A stretch of 38,465 bases of DNA, from contig DATJMX010000031.1 in the NCBI GenBank assembly GCA_035508495.1, positions 1-38,465 on the forward strand, written 5' to 3'. The first letter of the stretch is position 1. Every line of letters starts with the position of its first letter. A model generated the notes under the pieces. It had not been told where the DNA came from and searched no databases. It saw only the letters and a list, made by a program, of their open reading frames with translations. The position numbers were made by a program, and so were the translations under genes. The stretch is from Candidatus Binataceae bacterium (GTDB taxonomy: Bacteria > Desulfobacterota > Binatia > Binatales > Binataceae). Of this stretch, positions 1-7,007 are shown one piece after another.

Positions 1-541
1 CCAGCCCGGTGACACGGTCGCGATCTTCGGATGCGGCCCGGTCGGGCTCTGCGCCATCATGAGCGCGAAGCTCTTCGGCCCTGCGCAGGTTATCGCCGTC
101 GACAGCCTGCCCTACCGCCTCGACCTCGCGCGCAAGCTAGGTGCATTCGCTGTCGACGCGAAAGAGGCGCACGAGACGATCCTCGCCCGCACCGAAGGAC
201 GCGGCGCCGACGTGACGATCGAGGCGGTTGGCAACGAGGGCGCGCTCAACGCCGCCATCATGGCGGCGCGCGGCGGCGGAACGGTCTCGGTCATCGGCGC
301 GTTCGTGACTCCCACCTTCAATTTTCCGATCGGCCTCGCCTTCGGCCGCGATCTGACTTTCAGAATCGGCCTCGCTAACATCAACGCGCATATCCCGGCC
401 CTCGCCCGATGTATCGAACGCGGCGTAATCGACCCGCGTCCGCTGATCTCGCACGTCTTGCCGCTCGACGAAGCGGCCCATGGCTACGAGATCTTCAACG
501 CGCGCAAAGACAATGTCGTCAAGGTCCTGCTCAAGCCGTAG
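1..541 (+). CDS. Zinc-type alcohol dehydrogenase (MDR family), C-terminal part
   Basis: This is the 3' part of a medium-chain dehydrogenase; the reading frame enters the window at base 2 and runs 179 residues to the TAG at 539-541. The Rossmann nucleotide-binding motif GCGPVG lies about 10 residues into the visible part, followed by the expected acidic residue after beta-2 (IAVDSLPYR). The end (IFNARKDNVVKVLLKP) is the usual terminus of zinc-dependent alcohol/threonine/formaldehyde-type dehydrogenases. The N-terminal catalytic half with the zinc ligands is outside the window, so zinc dependence and substrate cannot be read. It is followed after 35 bases by an enoyl-CoA hydratase on the same strand, so the two are probably cotranscribed and may serve one catabolic pathway. 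The family is secure; the substrate is unknown. Confidence 0.9.
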   Translation, partial: QPGDTVAIFGCGPVGLCAIMSAKLFGPAQVIAVDSLPYRLDLARKLGAFAVDAKEAHETILARTEGRGADVTIEAVGNEGALNAAIMAARGGGTVSVIGAFVTPTFNFPIGLAFGRDLTFRIGLANINAHIPALARCIERGVIDPRPLISHVLPLDEAAHGYEIFNARKDNVVKVLLKP

Positions 542-576
542 CGTCGTTCCGTCATTTCAAAGAGGATCAAATCTTC

Positions 577-1386
577 ATGGCCGAAGAATCAGTCAAGCTC
601 AAAATCGAAGGCGACATCGCCTACATCGGACTCAACCGACCCGACAAACGCAACGCCGTCAACGGCGAGATGCTCCAGCGGCTGCCGCGCGTGATCGACG
701 AAGTCGATCGCGCCGATATCCGCGCGATCGTGCTCTATGGCGAAGGCCAGGCGTTTTCGGCCGGTATCGATTTCGGCTCGCTCGCCTCGGACACCGGCGC
801 GTCGAGCGGTGTCGGCGGCGGCCCTGATCTGCCGCGCTTTCGCCGCTTCGTGCGCGAATCGCAGGCGGCACTCTCGAGGCTCGAAAGCATCGAAAAGCCC
901 GTGATCGGCGCGCTGCATGGCTACGTCGGCGGACTTGGACTCGAAATAGCGCTGGCCTGCGATGCGCGTATCGCGGCTGCCGGCACCAGGCTCGGGATGC
1001 CCGAGGTTCGGATCGGCCTCGTCCCCGATGTTGGCGGCACCACGCGGCTCACGCGCACGGTAGGCTACGCCCGCTCCAAGGAACTGATCATGACAGCGCG
1101 GATGATCGACGCCGAGGAGGCCGAGCGCATCGGACTCGTCAATCGCACCGTTCCGGCCGGCAATCACCTGTCGATTGCACTGGAGCTCGCGCGCGAGATG
1201 GCGCGCAACGCGCCGCTGGCAGTCGGCCTCGCCAAGAAGATCATCGACCTCGGCGACAACGTCGACAAGAATACGTTCATGGAATTGGAAGCGCTCGCGC
1301 AGAGCACGTTGCTCACGACGCAGGATTTCCGCGAAGGCGCGGCCGCGGCTTTGCAGCGCCGCGAGCCGAGCTTCAAGGGGCGCTGA
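577..1386 (+). CDS. Enoyl-CoA hydratase/isomerase family protein
   Basis: A 269-residue crotonase-fold protein that probably hydrates or isomerises an unsaturated acyl-CoA. The oxyanion-hole segment FSAGIDF is at about 60-66 and the second one is GYVGGLGLEIALACD (about 115-129). Glu123 and Glu143 match the two catalytic glutamates of hydratases. Asp151 in LVPDVGG is the acidic residue typical of dienoyl-CoA isomerase-like members, so isomerase activity is also possible. An open frame extends upstream, but the ATG at 577 has an AGAGGA ribosome site at 561-566 and gives the normal family length and start. It lies just downstream of the alcohol dehydrogenase. Its last 14 bases overlap the end of the convergent epimerase gene. 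Confidence 0.93.
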   Translation: MAEESVKLKIEGDIAYIGLNRPDKRNAVNGEMLQRLPRVIDEVDRADIRAIVLYGEGQAFSAGIDFGSLASDTGASSGVGGGPDLPRFRRFVRESQAALSRLESIEKPVIGALHGYVGGLGLEIALACDARIAAAGTRLGMPEVRIGLVPDVGGTTRLTRTVGYARSKELIMTARMIDAEEAERIGLVNRTVPAGNHLSIALELAREMARNAPLAVGLAKKIIDLGDNVDKNTFMELEALAQSTLLTTQDFREGAAAALQRREPSFKGR

Positions 1387-2299
1387 TCCGAATCTCGAAT
1401 CCGCCGCTCCAGCTTTCTCCCGGCCAGAGCTCGATCATCCCGGACTCCACACCGCGCGCCGCGAGGTTAAACGCATCCGGCGCGCAGGTGTAGGGTTCGA
1501 TTGCGACGACGTTCTGACCGGCGGGCACGAAGATCACGAAGTCCTCGAATATCCGGTCAGCGCGGAGCTCGATCGCTGCGCGAGCCTGCGGGTCGACCAG
1601 TCTCGCGCGCGGCTCATCCTTCTTAAACGGCGCCATCCGGAACGCATCGTCGTAGGTCTCATCGCCCAGTACGCGCGCGGTGCGCAAATCGAACTTGCCC
1701 TGCACCGCGTTCGGAGCGCCAATCGGAATGAGCTTGTCGTTCAGCGGCCAATGCGAATCGGCCGCCAGCTTCAGCGACATCGCGCCGCGCGAACCTTTCG
1801 GATCGAGCGGGGCATGAATATAAGGATGCGCCCCGAATCCGAACGGCATCGGTCCGTCGCCAGTGTTGCGCACCGTCGCCTTGAGCCGCAGCCCATTGCC
1901 AACTTCATAGTCAATTTCGAATTGGAACGGCCATGGCCACATCGCAGCAATCGAGGGATCGTCGGCGGAGTCGAGCATCGAGGTGATGAAATAGGGCCCG
2001 CGCCTCAGCACCTTGAAAGGGCGTTGGCAGGCGAAGCCGTGAATCGAATGCCCATGCGGCTCGTTGACCGGCACCTGGTATTTGGCGCCGCGATAGGTGA
2101 ATTGCGCATTCGCCACCCGCCCCGGCCATGGAAATAGAATCGGTATTCCGCCGCGATGGGGATGGGCTCGCCACTGGTTCGGATCTGATGGACCGGCGAT
2201 AATTTCGAGCGCCCCGACCGTGTAGCTAAGGCACTGGCATCCAGCTTCCGGCACCACTACGGCGCGCTCGCTTTGCGCTTCGATCGTAATAAGGTCCAC
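1373..2299 (-). CDS. Aldose 1-epimerase (galactose mutarotase) family protein
   Basis: A 308-residue protein of the mutarotase-like beta-sandwich fold, which interconverts alpha and beta anomers of sugars or sugar phosphates. Visible family marks are the FPWPGR segment near the N-terminus, the HSIHGF histidine motif (about 84-89), GAHPYIH with the second catalytic His in the middle, and AIEPYTCAPDAFN near the C-terminus carrying the presumed catalytic Glu. The length is normal for this family. No sugar operon surrounds it, so the substrate cannot be inferred. The gene is convergent with the enoyl-CoA hydratase and overlaps it by 14 bases. Family is confident; a specific GalM role is not established. 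Confidence 0.88.
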   Translation of the reverse strand: MDLITIEAQSERAVVVPEAGCQCLSYTVGALEIIAGPSDPNQWRAHPHRGGIPILFPWPGRVANAQFTYRGAKYQVPVNEPHGHSIHGFACQRPFKVLRRGPYFITSMLDSADDPSIAAMWPWPFQFEIDYEVGNGLRLKATVRNTGDGPMPFGFGAHPYIHAPLDPKGSRGAMSLKLAADSHWPLNDKLIPIGAPNAVQGKFDLRTARVLGDETYDDAFRMAPFKKDEPRARLVDPQARAAIELRADRIFEDFVIFVPAGQNVVAIEPYTCAPDAFNLAARGVESGMIELWPGESWSGGFEIRISAP

Positions 2300-2408
2300 G
2301 CGCAGATTTTAACGCAGAAGCGATCGCGTCACCATGAATAATTGATCGGGCAGCGACGCACGCGGCGTGCGCTACCGTACATACCGGCGGACTCACTGGA
2401 TTGGAGTG

Positions 2409-2452
2409 AGGCGCTTCCCCAATGCGCCTTGAGCGCGGCCTCACGGGCCGCG
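2409..2452 (-). terminator. Two tandem GC-rich hairpins downstream of the RRM gene
   Basis: The stretch contains AGGCGC/GCGCCT (2409-2414 with 2424-2429) and CGCGGCC/GGCCGCG (2434-2440 with 2446-2452, 5-base loop). They lie 18 bases past the stop of the minus-strand RRM gene. There is no T-tract on either side, so termination strength is uncertain. The rest of 2300-2469 shows no gene. Confidence 0.4.
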
Positions 2453-2469
2453 TGGCGAGCTAGCCGCGA

Positions 2470-2751
2470 CTAGTGGTCGCGGCGCGGACCGCGATCGCCT
2501 CCGCTGCGCGCCTGTGCTTCATTGACGCGAATCGGGCGGCCCTTGATTTCGCGGCCATTGAGCTTCTTGACCGCTGCGTCAGCCGCCTCTTCGGTAGCCA
2601 TTTCGACGAATCCAAAGCCGCGTGAGCGATTCGTCGCGCGATCGATGATGACTTGGGAGCTATCCACCTTTCCCGCTTCTGAAAACGCGTCGTGCAAATC
2701 CTGATCGGTGACAGTCCAAGCCAGGTTCCCAACGTACAGTCTGCGGCCCAT
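2470..2751 (-). CDS. Single-RRM RNA-binding protein
   Basis: A 93-residue protein made of one RNA recognition motif and a short charged tail. RNP2 is LYVGNL (about 5-10) and RNP1 is RSRGFGFVEM (about 43-52); both carry the aromatic residues that stack on RNA bases. The C-terminus is rich in Arg, Gly and Asp. Bacterial proteins of this size and layout, best known in cyanobacteria and many soil and delta-type bacteria, are abundant cytoplasmic RNA binders, some of them cold-induced. The ATG at 2749-2751 has an AGGAG ribosome site at 2758-2762. The gene is monocistronic, with a long hairpin-containing leader upstream (see 2752-2897). Confidence 0.95.
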   Translation of the reverse strand: MGRRLYVGNLAWTVTDQDLHDAFSEAGKVDSSQVIIDRATNRSRGFGFVEMATEEAADAAVKKLNGREIKGRPIRVNEAQARSGGDRGPRRDH

Positions 2752-2897
2752 TCAGCTCTCCTGGCGCGCCAGCACGCAACTCAGCCCCGGCGACCCCCGC
2801 CGGCTGATCCGGGAACAGTCATGACTAGAGAGGAGTCTCGCTCGGTAGCGAGTTCGGCGGCGCGCATCTAAATCGAAATCCCCACACGCTTATATCA
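2752..2897 (-). promoter_or_regulatory. Putative promoter and structured 5' leader of the RRM gene
   Basis: On the minus strand TGATATAAG (2889-2897) matches an extended -10 element, although no good -35 lies at the proper distance. A start near 2882 would give a leader of about 130 nt. That leader contains a 6-bp hairpin CTCGCT/AGCGAG (2837-2842 with 2847-2852) and a GC-rich hairpin TCAGCC/GGCTGA with an inner GGC/GCC stem (2781-2807), just upstream of the AGGAG site. Long leaders are common in cold-regulated RNA-binding protein genes; regulation here is inference. Confidence 0.4.
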
Positions 2898-3675
2898 TCG
2901 GTTGCGACTCAAACATAGCACCGGGCCGGGTTTTACCTTACAAAAATTCACTTCTTTTCCGGCATTGAAGTGCCAATAGCAGGGGACTTGGCATCCAAAA
3001 CTAGGGGATGCTGACGATACCTCAAGCCATAGCTACAACCGCTTTTGGACCCAGGTAGCGAGACCCTATTGCCAACCTGCGCCTTCGGACTTGGCACGGG
3101 AACCTTGCCCTCCAGCTCCCCGGGCGCCTCAATTAGTACGGCTTCCATTGGTTAGTGCGGCTCCCATTTGGCCGCGGCTCAAATGCCTGGAAGTTAGCTT
3201 CACGGCTGGTTCGACCGAAGCGGCTCGCATTCGAAATCAGTCGAGATCGAAACTCCGCACCAGCCATTTTCGTCCAGGTGAAAAGAATCTTCGCAACCGG
3301 GCTGAGATCTCGATACATAATCGACATTCTCATACCCAGACGCCGTCAACCTCGCAGGATCTCACTGGATGGTGACTAATCTTTAACTAATCGCACCGCG
3401 AGGATATTCTCACGATGACAACGACGTAGCCTCAGCAAGAAACGGCAAGCTCATTTCGGGAGTCATTAGAACAACGACGAACTGGATTTCAGGTGACTAT
3501 TTTCTTACTGGAATACTGGAACATACCGGCGTCTGGAGTGGTTACAAAACCATTGGAGCACAAGACTATGGCCATTGGTTAAGGCTATACGCTTTCGAGG
3601 ACAACTCCACGCTGATACTTGTAGTGTCGATTCGCATTATGTAGTCTGAACGCCAGTTCAACTTGATAATTTTGT
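2898..3675. other. Long intergenic stretch without a convincing gene
   Basis: No open frame here resembles a known protein. Base composition is visibly lower in GC than the flanks (27 of 60 bases at 3541-3600). Two short hairpins share the same arms TGCCAA/TTGGCA: 2971-2976 with 2988-2993, and 3070-3075 with 3091-3096. An overlapping GCATCC/GGATGC pair and a wider TCCAAAA...TTTTGGA pair lie between them. A stop-free frame at 3387-3644 (85 codons, plus strand) has no usable start codon. Short start-to-stop frames at 2948-3148 (minus) and 3091-3379 (plus) lack family features and overlap one another. It may be a degraded gene, a noncoding RNA locus or plain spacer. Confidence 0.5.
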
Positions 3676-3690
3676 GGAAGGAGCCACTTA

Positions 3691-4119
3691 ATGCCGAGAA
3701 GAAAAGCTACCGGTTCTGCTTTCCAGCAGGTACAGGTTCAAGCACAAGCGCTGCTCGCCGGTCTCAAAAGAGATATTTCCGCCAAAGAGACTGAACTGAG
3801 TCGCCTGAAGGACGAGTATTCGCGTCTGAGTTCACTGGTTGGTGGCGGTGGCGCGCGCCGTGGACGTCCGCCCGGCTCCGGTGCGGCGAAGGCTGCAGTT
3901 GGCCGCCCGGCGGCCGCAGCATCGGCAGCAAGTGGTAGCGGCCGTATCAACTGGCGCACCGTGCTCGAGCAACTGCCCAAACAGTTCAAAGCCTCGGATG
4001 TACGCGACGTGCGCGGCCTCAAGGGCAAGCGCCCTTCAGAGATCTTCGCGGCAATCACACGCTGGATCGACGGTGGGATGGCCAAGCGCAAGGCGCGCGG
4101 AGTATACGAGAAAGCGTAA
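3691..4119 (+). CDS. Small coiled-coil / AT-hook protein with basic C-terminal domain, probable nucleoid-associated
   Basis: A 142-residue basic protein that I do not recognise as a named gene. Residues about 12-50 form a predicted coiled coil (regular Leu, Lys and Glu pattern ending SRLSSLVG). Residues 56-62 (RRGRPPG) are a classic AT-hook core, and a second GRP follows at 71-73. An Ala/Gly/Ser-rich linker leads to a compact C-terminal region (about 85-142) with helix-like segments (NWRTVLEQLP, SEIFAAITRWI) and many basic residues. The layout resembles H-NS-like architectural proteins: an oligomerising coiled coil followed by minor-groove DNA binding. Ribosome site GGAAGGAG at 3676-3683 fixes the ATG. 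It is monocistronic with a strong downstream terminator, which suggests high, independent expression. Confidence 0.75.
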   Translation: MPRRKATGSAFQQVQVQAQALLAGLKRDISAKETELSRLKDEYSRLSSLVGGGGARRGRPPGSGAAKAAVGRPAAAASAASGSGRINWRTVLEQLPKQFKASDVRDVRGLKGKRPSEIFAAITRWIDGGMAKRKARGVYEKA

Positions 4120-4165
4120 TTCCTTTTGCGCCTGACCAGGCGCGCCAGACATCAACTTTCAAAGG

Positions 4166-4207
4166 GGCGGCACGACGTAACACGTCGCGCCGCCTTCGTT
4201 TATTTTT
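4166..4207 (+). terminator. Strong Rho-independent terminator after the AT-hook gene
   Basis: A 13-bp stem with one A-C mismatch (4166-4178 with 4182-4194) and a three-base loop is followed by TTCGTTTATTTTT (4195-4207). A smaller hairpin GCGCCT/AGGCGC at 4128-4143 precedes it directly after the stop codon. Confidence 0.85.
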
Positions 4208-4461
4208 ATCTTCGAAACACAGACCGCCTCGCGCAGTCTGGCGCTAACATATTGTCCAAGCTCGCCAGACATAATAGTCAATTCTCTTCTGCATGGATGC
4301 CTCTCTTTATCCTGGAAGAAAGGACCAGGAAGGAGAGAGATCAGATCAAAACCAAAAGACGTTGCGCGTCTCATTCACTCCGCCTAGGATCAACGAGCTG
4401 AAACACGGCGCCGAGCGCATTCGCTCCAGGCTTGGAAACCACCCCTCTGCGAGACCCAATA
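4208..4461 (+). promoter_or_regulatory. Hairpin-rich leader region upstream of mtnA
   Basis: No gene is seen in these 254 bases. They contain several inverted repeats: GTCTGGCG/CGCCAGAC (4236-4243 with 4263-4270), a 12-bp imperfect hairpin (4301-4306 with 4334-4339 and 4310-4315 with 4325-4330), AGACG/CGTCT (4357-4361 with 4367-4371) and GAGCG/CGCTC (4413-4417 with 4422-4426). The following gene acts in methionine salvage, so I looked for SAM-riboswitch cores and did not recognise any. Promoter position is not clear. Confidence 0.35.
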
Positions 4462-5493
4462 GTGGCAATTAAGACGATTGAATGGCACGCCGATACAGTA
4501 CGGATGATCGATCAACGCCTGCTGCCGACGCGTGAAGTAATTCGTACCTATCGCGACTATCGCGGCGTCGCTGACGCGATTCGCACTATGGTAGTACGAG
4601 GCGCACCCGCGATCGGGGTTGCCGCTGCGATGGGCGTAGCGCTCGGCATAAAAGGCTATTCGGGCGAGCGCGCACTCAAGCGTTTCGAGGTCGTAGCGCG
4701 AACGCTCAAGGCAACGCGTCCGACTGCGGTCAATCTGGCTTGGGGCGTCGAGCGCATGCGCCGCGTGCTCAAGGACAATCTGTCGCTCGACGCTGTCAAG
4801 CTTTTTCGCCGGATGCGCGAGGAAGCAATCGCGGTCTACAAGGAGGACCTCGCGATTAATCGATCGATGGGCCGTTTCGGCGCCGAGCTGGTGCCCGACG
4901 AGGCTACTATTCTCACTCACTGCAATGCCGGCGCGCTCGCGACCGCTGGCTATGGCACCGCGCTCGGAGTGGTACGCGCCGCGCGTGAGGCTGGAAAGAA
5001 AATTGAAGTCTATGCCGACGAGACGCGCCCATTCCTTCAAGGCTCGCGGCTGACCGCCTGGGAACTACACAAGGATCGCATCCCGGTAACGATAATCGCC
5101 GATAACATGGCAGCGAGCGTGCTCGCTAAAAAGCACGTCAACTGTGTCATCGTCGGCACCGATCGCACCGCGGCCAACGGCGACGTCGCGAACAAGATCG
5201 GCACCTATCCACTCGCCGTCATGGCGCGCCGCCACGGCGTGCCCTTCTACGTCGCCGCGCCGCTTTCCTCGATTGATCTCGATTGTCCCGACGGTGCGTC
5301 GATTCCGATCGAAGAGCGCGCAGCGCGTGAGCTTACTGAGTTTGCGGGCAAGCAAATTGCGCCGAAGGGCGTAGACACCTTCAATCCCGCGTTCGATGTA
5401 ACCCCGGCCGAGCTGGTCACGGCGATCATCACCGAACGCGGGATTGCCTATCCGCCCTATTCCGAAAGCCTGCGCAGGCTCAAAGAAGGCTGA
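4462..5493 (+). CDS. mtnA: S-methyl-5-thioribose-1-phosphate isomerase
   Basis: The enzyme isomerises methylthioribose-1-phosphate to methylthioribulose-1-phosphate in the methionine salvage pathway, in the cytoplasm. The N-terminal TIEWHADTVRMIDQRLLP and VVRGAPAIGVAAAMG segments are diagnostic. The catalytic Cys is in THCNAGALATAG (about Cys154) and the catalytic Asp in GTDRTAANGD (about Asp234). I chose the GTG at 4462 (343 residues), which starts just before the conserved KTIEWH segment; an in-frame TTG at 4432 would add ten residues. No other salvage gene (mtnB, mtnD, mtnP) is in the window. The gene ends four bases from the convergent gene at 5498. Confidence 0.95.
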   Translation: MAIKTIEWHADTVRMIDQRLLPTREVIRTYRDYRGVADAIRTMVVRGAPAIGVAAAMGVALGIKGYSGERALKRFEVVARTLKATRPTAVNLAWGVERMRRVLKDNLSLDAVKLFRRMREEAIAVYKEDLAINRSMGRFGAELVPDEATILTHCNAGALATAGYGTALGVVRAAREAGKKIEVYADETRPFLQGSRLTAWELHKDRIPVTIIADNMAASVLAKKHVNCVIVGTDRTAANGDVANKIGTYPLAVMARRHGVPFYVAAPLSSIDLDCPDGASIPIEERAARELTEFAGKQIAPKGVDTFNPAFDVTPAELVTAIITERGIAYPPYSESLRRLKEG

Positions 5494-5497
5494 AATC

Positions 5498-6520
5498 TTA
5501 CTCGCTCAAATGGTCCAGATACTCTGACAGCCCGTAACCAATTTTGCCGTCCCAGTTCCATTCGGTCATGCCTTCGGCGATGCGCGTGACCATCCCGGCG
5601 CGGCGATTGCGCAACGGGATCATGCCGATCACTTTGCCGGTAATGACTATTGGTTGGGCGCCTTCCTCAGTCTGACATGTGACCTTGATTCGATCGTGCA
5701 GGTTCTGCTCGCCGGCAAAATCGGTCTCGATATCGACCTTGACGATATTGAGATTGGGCTGGCCCTTGCGCGCGATGAATCCGCCCGGCCGCACGGAATC
5801 GTCGCGATTCACGGTAACGGTAGCCATTCCGCCGAGATCCTCGTCGAAGTTCATCGTCAGCCATCGATAGTATTTCGGCGCCTGCCAGTAGCGCGGCCCC
5901 CAACTGTGATCGCGAAGCCCGAGGCCGTCGATCTTGAATTCATTGGTGCCGCCGCCCTTCGCGCTCAGCGTTAGAGTTCCGGTCGCACGGCCGAGCTGTT
6001 CAAGATGTCCCTTGGCGAACTGCTGTTCGGGACTACCGCTAGTCTGTGGCGCTACCCATCCATTCTCGGTTTTCTCGCGCAGCTCGCCGCCCCACCCGGG
6101 ACACGTCGCGCGATAGTCAAACTCGAAATTCACCGTCGCATACGGATTGTTCTTGAACGCGACCGCCGGCTCCGCCATCTCGAGCGGATTCTTCAGTATG
6201 CAAACTTTCCCGGAATAGCTGATTCGATGATGCTCGAATGGCTTGATAACCTCGAACTTCGCACCGCCCGCGTTGTGCGCATTGTTGTCCTTGATCTCCG
6301 GACGCTGGAACATGAATCCTACTGTGCCATCCGGCAGGTACAGGCAGACCGTCATCTCGGCGTAGCCTTCGTTGGGCCGATTGCCCAGGCGCATGAATCC
6401 GCCGATGCGCCCCTTGCGATCGTAAAAATTGTAGTAGGCACTCTCGTTGAAATTGGTTTCCCCCGTGTTGGGGTGCATCAGGTCGTCCTGCTCGAGCAGC
6501 ACTACTTTTCGCTCTGCCAT
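5498..6520 (-). CDS. Lipocalin/CrtC-like protein (DUF7064/DUF7065-type), function unknown
   Basis: A 340-residue soluble protein rich in beta-strand, without a signal peptide. The marks I recognise are YYNFYDRKGRIGGFMRLGNR near the N-terminus and GLGLRDHSWGPR in the middle, seen in AttH/hydroxyneurosporene-synthase-like double-lipocalin proteins and the DUF7064/DUF7065 families. The family assignment is from memory. Relatives often sit beside CoA-ester catabolism genes and may bind or modify hydrophobic ligands; no reaction can be assigned. The ATG at 6520 has an AAGGAG site about 7 bases upstream. It is the last gene of a minus-strand run with DUF6285 (44 bases away) and a phosphotransferase, so a shared role is likely. 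Confidence 0.7.
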   Translation of the reverse strand: MAERKVVLLEQDDLMHPNTGETNFNESAYYNFYDRKGRIGGFMRLGNRPNEGYAEMTVCLYLPDGTVGFMFQRPEIKDNNAHNAGGAKFEVIKPFEHHRISYSGKVCILKNPLEMAEPAVAFKNNPYATVNFEFDYRATCPGWGGELREKTENGWVAPQTSGSPEQQFAKGHLEQLGRATGTLTLSAKGGGTNEFKIDGLGLRDHSWGPRYWQAPKYYRWLTMNFDEDLGGMATVTVNRDDSVRPGGFIARKGQPNLNIVKVDIETDFAGEQNLHDRIKVTCQTEEGAQPIVITGKVIGMIPLRNRRAGMVTRIAEGMTEWNWDGKIGYGLSEYLDHLSE

Positions 6521-6564
6521 TTTCGATCTCCTTGCGTGAGTAACAGGTCACCCTTTTTGGTTGG

Positions 6565-6981
6565 CTATTGTTTTTGGCGCGCGGCGAGATCCGCCTCGAT
6601 ATAGCGCGGATTTGCGATTCTCAATTTGTCTTCGACCGCCTGGCGCACCACTTTCAAAGTCTCGGCGCGGAATGCCCCATCGTCAACTTCGCCAGCGCGA
6701 ATTTTCTCACTCAGTTCCTCGTTCAGTTTCATTGCCGTCTTGTGCAGGTCGTCAAGGCTATGCAAATGCGGTTTCTCATGACCGAGCAGCGCGGCGAGCG
6801 CCTTCACTTCGTTCCGCGTCACGGGATCCTCCATCTGGATCTCGCGCGCGACGATTCGCATCACGTTCGCCACCACTCGCACCTGGAACTGCCGCGCGCC
6901 CTGGATCGCGGGAATGACCTCGCGATCGACAAAATCCGCCGCCGCTTCGAGCAACTCAACTGAGGTTGGTCGGTCCTGCAT
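6565..6981 (-). CDS. DUF6285 domain-containing protein
   Basis: A 138-residue, mostly helical cytoplasmic protein. It begins DRPTSVELLEAAADFVDREVIPAI, continues with an RVVANVMRIVAREIQ helix, and ends with the NPRYIEADLAA segment that I associate with DUF6285. Members of this family regularly lie next to aminoglycoside-phosphotransferase-like proteins and acyl-CoA dehydrogenases. Here the phosphotransferase is 26 bases upstream on the same strand, as expected for an operon. It has no catalytic motif of its own and may be a partner or regulator of the kinase-like protein. The biochemical role is unknown. Confidence 0.75.
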   Translation of the reverse strand: MQDRPTSVELLEAAADFVDREVIPAIQGARQFQVRVVANVMRIVAREIQMEDPVTRNEVKALAALLGHEKPHLHSLDDLHKTAMKLNEELSEKIRAGEVDDGAFRAETLKVVRQAVEDKLRIANPRYIEADLAARQKQ

Positions 6982-7007
6982 ATTTTACTTCCCGATCGCG
7001 CGCGCGA

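Noticed and set aside
3205..3235. GGTTCGACC resembling a tRNA T-loop
   Set aside because: The flanks cannot form the 5-bp T-stem, and no acceptor or anticodon arm is present.
2948..3379. Short open frames on both strands (66-94 residues)
   Set aside because: They overlap each other, lack good ribosome sites and show no protein family features.
4208..4461. SAM riboswitch before mtnA
   Set aside because: None of the conserved core segments I know for SAM-I, SAM-II or SAM-IV is present.
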